A stretch of 34,255 bases of DNA from a virus, in the IMG/VR virus record IMGVR_UViG_3300025151_000145, positions 1 to 34,255 of that record, one strand, 5' to 3'. Shown one piece after another: positions 24,201 to 33,400 of the stretch; position 1 is the first letter of the stretch, and each line of letters begins with the position of its first letter. Made by a program: the position numbers and the translations under genes. Below the pieces are notes generated by a model that had not been told where the DNA came from, did no database searches, and saw only the letters and a list, made by a program, of their open reading frames with translations.

Positions 24201-25196
24201 ATATATGATTTAGCTGTTAATTATACAGTAAATGCTCAACAAAATGGATATCACTTTGTATCTAATTGTTCTCATTCTCAAATAGCTGATGCAGAAAATT
24301 ACTTACTAAGGTCACAGCCCGGTAAGTTTGCAATATTTGACTGGACAAAAGATTTTGTAGAGCTACCTTTTATACCGAGTAGTTTAATAGGTTTTCAAGG
24401 CAAAGTTTATTGCTTTAGTACTAATCAAACTGCAATAGTCAATCCGGAAACCTTATTTATAGAAGACGTTATTGAAGGTGTTGGGTGTATAAATAGTAAG
24501 ACTTCTTTAATATGTGATGCAGGTTTAGTGTGGGCAGATTATAGGAATATTTATTTAGCAAACCCATCGTTAAAATCAATAGGCTCTACTATATTAAATG
24601 TTAAAAATGACGGCTGGTTAAACCTAACATTAGATGAAAAGAAAGATGTTAGATGTGGTTATGACTCTAAAAGAAAAGCTTTCTTATTCTTCTTTACAAG
24701 AGGAACAACTAATCACAGATGTTGGGGTTATAGTTTTGAAAAGAAAAGATGGGACCTATTTGAAACTCCTGATAAAGTAATGGATACAACTCTTACTAAA
24801 GACGGTTCTACTATATTACTATTAAAGGACAATAGGTTAGCAAAGTTCTTAGCACATACTGAAATAAGTAAAGATTGGAGCTGGGAATCTAAAAGAATTA
24901 GTTTAGGCAATACTATGGTTGATAAAAAGATTAGAAATTTTAAATCAGAAAACAGCCATAGAACTCTTACAAGTATGAAGTATAAACTAGATGGAGATAC
25001 TGATTGGCATAGTGGTGTAGATGTATCAAGTAGCTTTACTGGAGACCAGAATAGAGCTTATAAACTACAAACAAGTGATGCTAGTAAAAAAGTACATTGG
25101 CTAAAGTTAAAGTTAGAAGGAGATAATTCTTCAGCAGGAACTGATGCTAAAACTTTTGCTACTTCTATAATTTATAAATCAAAGAGACCAAAGTAA
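21231..25196 (+). CDS. Large tail protein, nozzle/tail-tube candidate, 1321 aa
   Basis: The longest complete gene in the window. Residues about 10-95 form a separate beta domain (TFEVKVTGSNNSETWYYR), followed by propeller-type strands (DDSAQFDHIETIDVGDERHL). Residues about 230-800 are rich in Trp, Tyr, Asn and His and I do not recognise them. From about 1040 to 1200 a pattern found in nozzle-type tail proteins returns: GKVYCFSTNQTAIVNPE, then GCINSKTSLICDAGLVWADY, then KKRWDLFETPDK. The last 80 residues are a beta domain. There is no clear enzymatic motif. Position after the phosphoesterase and before the internal proteins fits the tail nozzle. Its TAATG start lacks a Shine-Dalgarno, so it depends on reinitiation after the 90-residue piece. 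Confidence 0.85.
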   Translation: MPAIAPFNRNYFEVSGTPNVTEATTFEVKVTGSNNSETWYYRSKPADGSGDWGSYNTAVSIVVGTAHQLGSTGVYVKFTRTNASSYTPGDKWVFSTQADVKLDDSAQFDHIETIDVGDERHLIAISSGTGRVATINNIDGSAPEAESYELNIGGSPAGTILDLEKRNKELYIAKGRDVHPQWLGYSKNNGFEGVAELELKTNPAMDLLEGASNPQTDAYDMSVVLRGGGGQDLKDAKIAVGINNIPTSGAVKDSITIQHLIDDKVYEYGCITTPIAIKRWYGKRDSNGYCDGFAVLRKPEKNPDDYAGTIDLWSLNTGLGGTIGQQANMYQTIQLKKPDGVSNVQEFGDFYIVPETSQWAKWYIVLSRARSRTSNYNANVTNWLWRTQDYTTSQIEANGLEVDGDDYDDITPQLSSESAQPSSKSGNEMYYMQRCIHAGGQVTVNYGGTNYTSDMPDFVMVHSSFYGGTNMKPRITEDLNYGCISFAGFNSENASYGTNPYISFTAKVGPDFNSRGAKHWYGANSCFQTDAQRQINTGAAVAFSANTAHSMPGWHTECVGPFQANDAGNHHQINYRPIKWATWLIDVDSSNYGQAKYKCFPHMLDWAEQGTTASKWRTFKANQTFTLPNWVTSIENEAGEGEQNKTSGTNPNKGIIKLSQVPSRNPVFGTKGRIIFSTRGTKRRRHLLSYVRPGNRAVYTFRFGSESNTPQALNDTANPMMFPNSWLVSNGNINEPDYQSANSYASWNANDTASAMSTNFFDTVAKANNHRRYRSIPVLGAGGDDKMAYRPAEHGNIKQHAASGQTVWYPQENDEMHIFGVKYGGCETKAYYKAKFSGSTAFTNQYSSSTSEFSIQTPTESGDANSWSGVACKKVFYKASLIYDGYQETPLLSVPNSFFKTGGIDESIDVEIRIRDTYNISERVTAVALYRAISQSDADLTEPEGLYRFIAEIPLFQFNHSDVRGDQSYTVRDTGDAEGTYESINGVSEKIYDLAVNYTVNAQQNGYHFVSNCSHSQIADAENYLLRSQPGKFAIFDWTKDFVELPFIPSSLIGFQGKVYCFSTNQTAIVNPETLFIEDVIEGVGCINSKTSLICDAGLVWADYRNIYLANPSLKSIGSTILNVKNDGWLNLTLDEKKDVRCGYDSKRKAFLFFFTRGTTNHRCWGYSFEKKRWDLFETPDKVMDTTLTKDGSTILLLKDNRLAKFLAHTEISKDWSWESKRISLGNTMVDKKIRNFKSENSHRTLTSMKYKLDGDTDWHSGVDVSSSFTGDQNRAYKLQTSDASKKVHWLKLKLEGDNSSAGTDAKTFATSIIYKSKRPK

Positions 25197-25441
25197 TGGC
25201 AAAAACTAGAAGAAGAAATCCAAACATTAAAGCTGGTGCAGGTAGAGAAGAAAGAGACGTGCAATGGCAGAATGAAAAACAACTAGACAAATCAGCTCAA
25301 GCTAATGAATCTAAATCAGGAGCTGTGGGTACAATGAGGATAGTTGTAGATGGTGAAAAACCATATTTAGAAATAAAATCAAACGAAGGATGGGTACGTT
25401 CAGACTCTTCAAGTGCGTCTGGCTTCTCATTTAAAAAATAA
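25196..25441 (+). CDS. Small basic virion-region protein, 81 aa
   Basis: An 81-residue protein with a very basic start (MAKTRRRNPNIKAGAGREER), a polar middle and a C-terminal strand pair (GTMRIVVDGEKPYLEIKS, then GWVRSDSSS). The strand pair resembles the label-like segment of the small protein at 11224. It is joined to the tail protein by TAATG. It may be a minor tail or DNA-contact protein; the family is not recognised. Confidence 0.75.
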   Translation: MAKTRRRNPNIKAGAGREERDVQWQNEKQLDKSAQANESKSGAVGTMRIVVDGEKPYLEIKSNEGWVRSDSSSASGFSFKK

Positions 25442-25471
25442 GTATATTAATAAGAGAGATTAGGTGATATT

Positions 25472-26164
25472 ATGGGTTGGTTAAGCGATAAATGGGACGA
25501 ACTTACTGGTAAGAACCAGAAAGTTGCAGAAAGTACCGTTAATGCTGAGTATGACGCCGCTTATGGCGAAGGGAGAGAAGCATACGGTAAATTAAAAGAC
25601 CGGGGCTATGAAATGATGGACCCCGATTCTGCGTTTAATGTGGCGATAAATGCTGGATTCCAAGAATCTGCGGCAGATAGTAGTGCTGAAGCGTCAAGAT
25701 TAGCAGGAAGAAACATAGCTATGGGTGGCGGTGGAAACGCTACTGCTACTGCTTTTAATGTAGCTGACAATGCAAATAATGCGGCGGCATCTGCAAACGA
25801 TTCATATAATAAGTATTTGCAAGGTGCTATGAGCACAGGGACAGGATTAGTTAGTGGTGCTGTTAATAATCTAACAAATATGAATCAAAATCAAATGAAT
25901 GCTGTGTCTAATCAAAGATTAGCTAATGCCCAAATAGATTCAGCCGCTACAGGATTTGGTGCAAATGTGATAGGTAAAGGATTACAAATGGCTTTTGGGA
26001 TGCCACCAGTATTACAAGAAGGTGGACCAGTTGATATGTATCAAGATGGTGGCTATGTAGAAAGTGCTTATGGAAATAGCGGTGGAATGTTATCTCAGGT
26101 TATGGGTCCAGATGGTATACCGATGAATATTAAAACCCGTATTGGAGGGCAGGTAGTTGGCTAA
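25472..26164 (+). CDS. Putative internal virion protein, 230 aa
   Basis: The protein is alanine- and asparagine-rich, with a helical N-terminal half (EYDAAYGEGREAYGKLKDRG, then FQESAADSSAEASRLAG), a low-complexity middle with repeated Asn and Ala (NVADNANNAAASANDSYN), and a C-terminal part containing two short QEGGPV/QDGGYV repeats. The composition is like that of ejection proteins, which pass through the tail into the cell. It overlaps the TTG start of the next gene by eight bases. Because related proteins often carry the PGEYVLN motif in the same chain as the GGxV repeats, this gene and the next may be two parts of one ancestral protein. Confidence 0.78.
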   Translation: MGWLSDKWDELTGKNQKVAESTVNAEYDAAYGEGREAYGKLKDRGYEMMDPDSAFNVAINAGFQESAADSSAEASRLAGRNIAMGGGGNATATAFNVADNANNAAASANDSYNKYLQGAMSTGTGLVSGAVNNLTNMNQNQMNAVSNQRLANAQIDSAATGFGANVIGKGLQMAFGMPPVLQEGGPVDMYQDGGYVESAYGNSGGMLSQVMGPDGIPMNIKTRIGGQVVG

Positions 26165-28814
26165 TAAAGGAAAATACAGCCCTTATCCCGGAGATATAGT
26201 TGACGCCAAGCTAGAACCGGGCGAATATGTATTAAACAGAAATGCAGTTAATGCTATTGGTGAAGAAAACCTTAATAAATTAAATAATGTAATAGCCCCA
26301 AGGTTTAGAATGAATGAAGGTGGCTCTATAATGGATAGATTAAACGCCGCAAGACAGTTTAATCAAGACCAATACAACAATCCCTCTGTTGTGTTTAAGG
26401 ATAACTCGCTATTTGCAAGAATGGATAGAAGGGATAAAGCTGACGATATAGCATATAGACAAGCAAAGAATGAAAGAATTAAGCAATATCACGATGAAAT
26501 AAAAGCTATAGAGCACGAAGCTAAGATGAGGAAGTTTAAAAAGAATGTAATACCTCCTCTTCAATTAAGAAAGCAACAGATAACTCCTATAGATTTACAA
26601 AAAGTAGAAGTACCTGAAGATAAGCACGGTGTTTTTAATACAGATGATTTTAATAATATGATGGGTATTAAAAAGATGGCTAGGGACTTTGGTGAGAGAC
26701 ACGGTTTAAATGACTCCCAAGGTAGAGGTGTATTAGACGAAGGTTACGGAACAATAAAGGGTATAGACCCAAAAACTTGGACGCCACCAAAATCAGGTAA
26801 GTGGACTAAAGCTGACCAATTAATGGCTTTAATGAGTCAAGATAGAAACAAAAAATTTAATACTCACATTGATGAAGACAATCCTGAAATAGCACAAGTT
26901 TATAAAGATAATCCATTGATGGATTTACAGCGTGAACATAGAAAAGATAACTTACAGAGATGGAGTGATGAGCAAACTCAAAAGACTAAGGATAAGATAG
27001 CTTCAGAATATTCACCTTACGCATTACACAATGCAGATATTAGAGAAGAACTTATTGGTGACCCTAATGACCCTAGTGATGATTATGGCAGTAGTTTAGC
27101 TGATGCTATGAAAAGGTCAGACGAGAGAAGTGAGTTGTGGCGTCAAAACCAAGAAATAGCAATGATGAACCCGGGTAAGCAACCAGATTACTTTTATAAC
27201 GACAGAAAGACTGGTAAGCTAGTAAAGACAGATAGAAAAGGTTGGCTTGCACATCAAGCAGAAGGTGGAAGGCTACATAAAGAGCGTATGAAAGATGAGA
27301 TAATATCTAAAGACGGTCTTAGAATGGGTAGTAAAAGTAAAAAATTAAAAGAAGAAGCTGAATTTAGAAAACAAAGCAAAGTTAAAGTCCCTAAAATATT
27401 AGAAGGTAATAGAGATAAGCTAGGTGCAATGGACAAAGCTAGATTATGGGCTAAAGACAGAGGCGATAAATGGTCAAAGGCAAAAGCTATGAGAGGAAAA
27501 GATTACGATAAATACTTACAAGCTGGTGGAATGGTAGGTCCTGACGGCAAAAGAAGATATAATGTTGGAGCTTTTGTTAAAGGACTAGGTGAAAGTGGAA
27601 TGGCAGGTGCCAATCAAGCATACCAAGGTTTAATGGGGCTTCTAAACAAAGGTGGAGAAGGTATAAGTACAGTAGGAGGAGCTATTGGAAATAGATATGG
27701 TGGACAACAATATAAAGATTCAGTAGCCAAGCAGAAGTCTATGGGCATAGCGGCAGACCTTAATAAAGATATAGAGTGGGGAATGGAAGGAGATTCAGAA
27801 TTAGCAGAGTCTAATATAGATATGGCTAAAATGCTAAGAGATGAGTTTGGTGAAGGTGACCAGTATGTTGATAAAGAAATTGCTAGAAATGAAGCTATTA
27901 TGGGCGGTGCTAGTCAAGTTGGACAAGATGTTGTTGCAGGTGCAAAAGCATTACCCGGATTAGCCTTAGGTGCTGGAGCTGTAACTTTAGGTGCTGGTAT
28001 TGAAGGAGCTAAAGGAGCTTATGGTTTAGCTAAGAAAGGTGGAGAAGCGTTATATAAAGGTGGTAAATCTTTATTAGAACACGGCTTTGATAAAGAAAAT
28101 GAAGGTGGATTATTAGCAGACGCTTCTTATCATTTAAATAAGGGGAAAGCTGATGATTACGGAGATGTTTGGTCAGGAAAAGCAAAGGGTTCTTTGTTAC
28201 AGAGAGGTAAAAAAGGATTAGGTGGCTTAGGAATGTTGCTACAAGACGCATCACAAGCACAAGGATTTCAAGGAGCTGACTGGGCAGGTTCTGGTATAGG
28301 AAGATTTAAAAAGACTAACACTAAAACTGTTAATGATGAAGCTAAGAAAACAACAGATATTGATAACGGAAGTGGAGATGGTCAAGTATTAGATTTAGAA
28401 AATGCTGGTGATATAAAGTCAACTGAAGAGCTTGTAAACAAGGATACAATTAAAAACATACAGTTAAACACTGATTCCTCTGAACAAAGACAGGTTGGAA
28501 CAGGTGTTATATTAAATCAAGATAATATAGTACCAGCATCATCAAGTACATCAGGTGGTAATACTAATATATTTAATAAGCAAGCACCTCCTGAAATTAG
28601 TGATGATACTCCTCAGTGGTTAAAAGAAATGTCATCTGACTACGTTGACCCAAATGCGGGTTCAGGTGTTTTAGCTCCTGATTACGACCCTAGTGCACCT
28701 GCACCACAGTTTAATGTAGATGATTTAACAAAGATAAATATAGGCGGTGGGCAGACAGGTGGTCGTGTAAGCCTTGAGGGATTTATACAGCAGTCTTGGA
28801 GAAATATGAGATGA
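26157..28814 (+). CDS. Large internal virion protein, 885 aa
   Basis: The TTG at 26157 is chosen because it overlaps the previous stop and gives Met-Ala as at other TTG-GCT starts. Near the N-terminus is a motif shared by many phage tail and injection proteins: GDIVDAKLEPGEYVLNRNAV (residues 12-31) followed by IGEENLNKLNN. Residues 100-550 are highly charged and helical. A glycine/alanine-rich hydrophobic stretch is at about 593-645 (LPGLALGAGAVTLGAGIEGA), suitable for membrane contact. The C-terminal part is disordered and Ser/Asp-rich. No lytic transglycosylase motif was found. A role in the ejection channel is inferred from composition and from its place before the polymerase gene. Confidence 0.82.
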   Translation: MANKGKYSPYPGDIVDAKLEPGEYVLNRNAVNAIGEENLNKLNNVIAPRFRMNEGGSIMDRLNAARQFNQDQYNNPSVVFKDNSLFARMDRRDKADDIAYRQAKNERIKQYHDEIKAIEHEAKMRKFKKNVIPPLQLRKQQITPIDLQKVEVPEDKHGVFNTDDFNNMMGIKKMARDFGERHGLNDSQGRGVLDEGYGTIKGIDPKTWTPPKSGKWTKADQLMALMSQDRNKKFNTHIDEDNPEIAQVYKDNPLMDLQREHRKDNLQRWSDEQTQKTKDKIASEYSPYALHNADIREELIGDPNDPSDDYGSSLADAMKRSDERSELWRQNQEIAMMNPGKQPDYFYNDRKTGKLVKTDRKGWLAHQAEGGRLHKERMKDEIISKDGLRMGSKSKKLKEEAEFRKQSKVKVPKILEGNRDKLGAMDKARLWAKDRGDKWSKAKAMRGKDYDKYLQAGGMVGPDGKRRYNVGAFVKGLGESGMAGANQAYQGLMGLLNKGGEGISTVGGAIGNRYGGQQYKDSVAKQKSMGIAADLNKDIEWGMEGDSELAESNIDMAKMLRDEFGEGDQYVDKEIARNEAIMGGASQVGQDVVAGAKALPGLALGAGAVTLGAGIEGAKGAYGLAKKGGEALYKGGKSLLEHGFDKENEGGLLADASYHLNKGKADDYGDVWSGKAKGSLLQRGKKGLGGLGMLLQDASQAQGFQGADWAGSGIGRFKKTNTKTVNDEAKKTTDIDNGSGDGQVLDLENAGDIKSTEELVNKDTIKNIQLNTDSSEQRQVGTGVILNQDNIVPASSSTSGGNTNIFNKQAPPEISDDTPQWLKEMSSDYVDPNAGSGVLAPDYDPSAPAPQFNVDDLTKINIGGGQTGGRVSLEGFIQQSWRNMR

Positions 28815-30403
28815 GTGAAATTAAGCCAATGAATTTATCAGGTGTATCGCATAACCCACTAAGGGGAGATGCCGCATCTGGACAGAATAGTATAGCAGAT
28901 AAAATGCGTGCTAATGCTCAACTAAGAATGGTAGAGCAAATGAATAAGTACAAAGTTCAGCAAATGAAAAGAGCTGAAGCAGACTATCAGTTAGGTAAGA
29001 AGACTGAAAATTATGTCTTTAGTAATTATCCTAGTGGTTCAAAGTCTACTTGGGATGCTGGAATGGACGGATTAAAGTTTGGAGAAGGTAGTAGAGCGGC
29101 ACAATTAGCTAAGTGGAAAGAAAATGTTGGCGGGAATATGCAAGGCTTTGAAGCTTATTATCAAGCTGGTAAAAAAGCTGAAATGGATGGCATAAAAAAG
29201 AGCCTTATTAGAGACCCTCTAAAGTTTTCTGAAGACGGATGGAAGAAACACGTTAGTAAAACTATAGCAAGTTGGGACCCTCAAATGAGAGAGTCTTTTA
29301 TGAATAGCCTTGATACAGAAACAAGAGGCTTATTAATGCAGTACTATGACCCTGAAAGCCAAATATCTTGGGGTGAATGGGCTGATAGAAAGATTGATGA
29401 TAATTTTGGTTGGGATGATAACCCCGGTAAATCTGCATTAGCTGTTGCTGGAGCTACGGCTTTAGGAGTCGGAGGTTTATATGCTGGATATAAAGCACTT
29501 AGGAGAGGTAAACTACCCGGTGGTGGTAAAGGTGGCTCTGGTGGTATAATGGACCAAGCTAAAAGACTTACTGGTAAAGGTGACCAAAAATTATTACCCG
29601 GTGGTAATCAAAAGTTATTACCTGCTTTTTCTAGAGATTTAGATGGCTCTAAAATGAGTAAAGGTGAAATAGCTAAGATGATGAACGCTGGTGAGATTAC
29701 TGGAGCTCAAGCTAAGGTATTAGGCAAAGGTGGAAAGATAAATTTAGGCAACCCACGAAAGCAAATGATGAATATTATTAACGAAGGTATCCCTGAAAAT
29801 GCTGTTAAAGATATTCCTAAATATTTAAAACAAGCCCAATTAGATGGTAAATTAACACAGTCTTCTGCTGACCAATTACAGGGCATAATAAACACACTAC
29901 AAAAGCAAGGCAAAGTTATTAATAGTAAAAACATTTCTGACTCTATAATGAGACTAGGTCCTAGAGGTGGAGCTTTAGTTGCACAAATAGATAAAGGAGT
30001 TGACTTAGGTCCTATAAAAGGATTGGGCTTTATGAAAAGCTTAGGTCTTGGTATAGGTTTATATCAAGGTACTAGTATGATGGCTGAAAATATGGCTGAA
30101 ATGATGGGTGCTAGTGAGAATAATGCTGAGGTTTATGGAGATGTTGCAGGAATAGCAACTGCTGGAGTTGGAGTTCCGGCGGCACCTCACGTACTTGCTA
30201 AGTTAAAAGATGTTTACTCTAAAAAAGGTGGAGCTTACATTATAAAGAAATTAGGTTCAAAAATTGGTATGAAAGCGGCGGCTAGAATAGTCGGTAAAGG
30301 CTTTCTATCAGGCTTAGCTGGTCCGGGAGCTGGTGTTATTGCTCCAATGTTATTAGCGGCTGACGCCTATATGATATACGATGCCTTACAAGATATAGAA
30401 TAA
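28811..30403 (+). CDS. Internal virion protein, 530 aa
   Basis: The ATG at 28811 overlaps the TGA of the previous gene (ATGA) and has GGAGAA ten bases upstream, so it is preferred over an in-frame TTG at 28796. The first 190 residues are helical and basic. A hydrophobic segment is at about 206-230 (ALAVAGATALGVGGLYAGYK), followed by a glycine-rich linker (LPGGGKGGSGG), and another hydrophobic pair lies at the C-terminus (LSGLAGPGAGVIAPMLLAAD). The alternation of glycine-rich linkers and helices is typical of ejected phage proteins that must unfold and insert in membranes. No enzyme motif was seen. Confidence 0.82.
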   Translation: MSEIKPMNLSGVSHNPLRGDAASGQNSIADKMRANAQLRMVEQMNKYKVQQMKRAEADYQLGKKTENYVFSNYPSGSKSTWDAGMDGLKFGEGSRAAQLAKWKENVGGNMQGFEAYYQAGKKAEMDGIKKSLIRDPLKFSEDGWKKHVSKTIASWDPQMRESFMNSLDTETRGLLMQYYDPESQISWGEWADRKIDDNFGWDDNPGKSALAVAGATALGVGGLYAGYKALRRGKLPGGGKGGSGGIMDQAKRLTGKGDQKLLPGGNQKLLPAFSRDLDGSKMSKGEIAKMMNAGEITGAQAKVLGKGGKINLGNPRKQMMNIINEGIPENAVKDIPKYLKQAQLDGKLTQSSADQLQGIINTLQKQGKVINSKNISDSIMRLGPRGGALVAQIDKGVDLGPIKGLGFMKSLGLGIGLYQGTSMMAENMAEMMGASENNAEVYGDVAGIATAGVGVPAAPHVLAKLKDVYSKKGGAYIIKKLGSKIGMKAAARIVGKGFLSGLAGPGAGVIAPMLLAADAYMIYDALQDIE

Positions 30404-30413
30404 GGAGTACTAA

Positions 30414-33400
30414 TTGGCTGACCCAACTACTTGGACTCCCAAGTTTGAAGAAGAGCAGATTAGGCAACTAATAGGGGAGTATCAAATTAATCCCGGTCAA
30501 TTTGATGGCAGGGATGAGGATATAGAAATCCTCGAAAATCACGCTTACCATTACGGACTTCCATTTGCACGAAATGAAAAACATCAAGATGGTTTTATAG
30601 CTAAGACTATTAAGGCGGCTGGACGTGGCTGGTTTGAAGGTTTTACTACACTCCCTCCTGAAAAGATTGATGACTTTACTGGTACTAGTATAGGTGGTGA
30701 CCCTGAAGATACAACTGAAGCTATAGCTAGAAACCTTGGTCATTTAGCAGGTTTTATAGGTTATTTACCCGGTGCTAAAGCATTAAGATTCTTAGGTGCT
30801 TCTAAATTAGCAGGTGGTTTAATGGCTTTAAGGGGTAAAAGTGTTCCAATGGCTGTTGCTAATAAAGCACAAAAAGCTGTTGGTAAAGTAGCTCAACCTT
30901 ATTTAAGAGATTTACCTAAGTTTGCTACAGAAGGTATCTTTGCTGATATGTCTCAAGGTGCTTTCCATTTAGGTGTTGCAAGTGCGGCGTCTAGTTGGAC
31001 TCACGGAGTAGATGAGATGTTTCACGCCGCTGGTTTTGGAGCCGTTGCTGGTGGTGCGTTTAGAGGTATAGGAAATATGTCTGGTTTTGGTAAGAAACTA
31101 GAAGCTAATCAATTAAAGCCTAATGGTAGCCCTGATTTATCCAAACTCAGTCCCGGGCAAAAGGCTGATTTAGTGGCAAGAACTACAGCAGGTGCCGCTT
31201 TTCAGGGCTTACCTTCCACATTACAAGGAGCTACTACAGAAGAACAAGTATATGCTTATGCAATGGGTGCTTTCTTTGGGTTTAAAGAAATGCCTTATCA
31301 AACAAGAACTAGTAGAGAGTATTTAGCAGAAACATTTAAAAAAGATTATGGTCCTGACCCTGAAATGAATCCCAAGTGGGAAACATTAACTAAGGAAATG
31401 CAAGATATTGTAAGAAGGGATTTTGCACAAACCTTTGGTGGCGAAGATATAATGTACGCTAGGTATGACATTATGAAAGGTCGAGGTATTAAGCTTGAAG
31501 ACATTGAAAAAATGGCTGAAGAGTTTGGTGCTAATGTAAAAGAAGTAGACCCTGTAACTGGGGAAATGATTAGTAAAAGATTTACTAAAGAACAGATAAA
31601 GGAATATAAAGAGAGATATAAAAACGACCCTAGGTTTCAAGATGAACAAGACCTAGATATGCACATAGAACAATTAGCTGATATACCTATGACCCTTGCA
31701 GGTAAAGGTGCTTTTGTTGATAGGTTATTTAATAGTAGAGCCAACTTAAAAGAAAAGTCTGGTGCAGAGAGATTAGACTTTGCAGATAAAATCTTTAAAA
31801 AGTGGGAGAAACTATACGATGAAAACACCGGTAAGCCCAAGCAGGGAGCAGAGCAAGAAATCATTAAGTTTATTGAAAAGGAAGCTGGGGTTACAATTAG
31901 TGCCGAAGAAAGCAACTACTGGAGAAATTGGGCAGAAAGAACCCGAAAAATGGAAGACATTGAACAAATTGAATTGGTTGACGGAGAAGCTGGTATACTT
32001 AAAGGTCATACTAATTCAGTTGGTAACAAGAAGAATTTGGCACAAGAAAGAATGATAATTGAAGATGTTTATGAAGCTGAAGTATTTAAACATACTGGTG
32101 AGCCTATTAAACAAAACTTCTTTAGAGTCTTAGACCATATGATATGGGGTGGTAAAGAAACAGACTTAACAAGAGCAGAGCAAGTTCTTGCTAAGCAAGA
32201 GTTATTAAGAATAAGGAAATCAGAAGAGTATGCTGAATTATTACCTCACGAAAGAACTGAGTTAGCTAGAAGTAATGCTAAGAAAAAAGTACAGAAAGCA
32301 TTAAGTGAACTTATGAATAAGCAATGGTCAGATAATGTAGACATTCCTTATTATTATTATGGTGGTAAAGGCGATGCTAAAAAAATGTACTTTGTGAAAC
32401 TGCACCCAGCACTATATAAGAATAGCAAACAGGCTGTTAGGTACAGAAGGTCCCTAATGAAGGTTATGCGTAAGCAAGTAGATAGAGATGGTAAGCGTAT
32501 AACAGGTAATTTAAAGTCTTATAAAGAAGGTCTAGAAGCTTGGATAAAGAAGTATCCACAGTTTAAAAACGCTAAAAGAAGATATGAACAGATGTATATA
32601 TCTAATGTTTTCTATGAGTTAGCTAATAATGGTCTTGCTTTAGAGAAACCTATAGGCACTAGAGAAAGCTTTGTAGAGTTTGAAGCTAAGCTTAACCAAG
32701 TATTACAAGGTGGTAAGTATATTAACAATCCTAAGGCTTTTAATAAAAGAGCTCAAATATGGTTTAACTCTGGAATATCAGCTAATCCTTCAGAGATATT
32801 TAGACATATGAGAAAGACTTTAGGCGTTAAAGATAATGATTTTAAAGGACTGAATTTCCGGGTAGGGTTTTTCGGTGAAGCTAAAGGTGGAGATATGAAA
32901 CTCTCTGCCTTAGCTGAAAAGTATGCAGAGATATCCGATGGAGCCATACTAGCAAGAGAAGAGGTTGTAGATGCTTTAAATATAGATAAAGGTCTACCTA
33001 CAAGTGGAAAAGTAAATAAATCATTTATAGTTTCACCAGACCCTCAGTATGGTACATTACTAGGTAAGTATATGATACATACTGCAACTCCAGAATTAAG
33101 TAAATATATGAAAGACAATGGTATACATATGATGATACCTGAGTCTGCGGCTAAACAGCTAGGTGAAAGAAAGTTAGGTAAGCTAACTCTTAATGAAGAT
33201 TTAACAGAAATTAAATATGAAGGTGATATATACGATGTCCCAGCTAATCATTTTAGAACTGTAATGTCTGAAATAACTGCTGAAAAGTATTTAAAGAAAC
33301 AAGCTCTACCTAAACAGATGTACTCTGTATTGTCTGCATATGGCTATAAAGATATAGACCCTAAGGTTATGAAGGAAATGTATGATACTCTCTCTGACAG

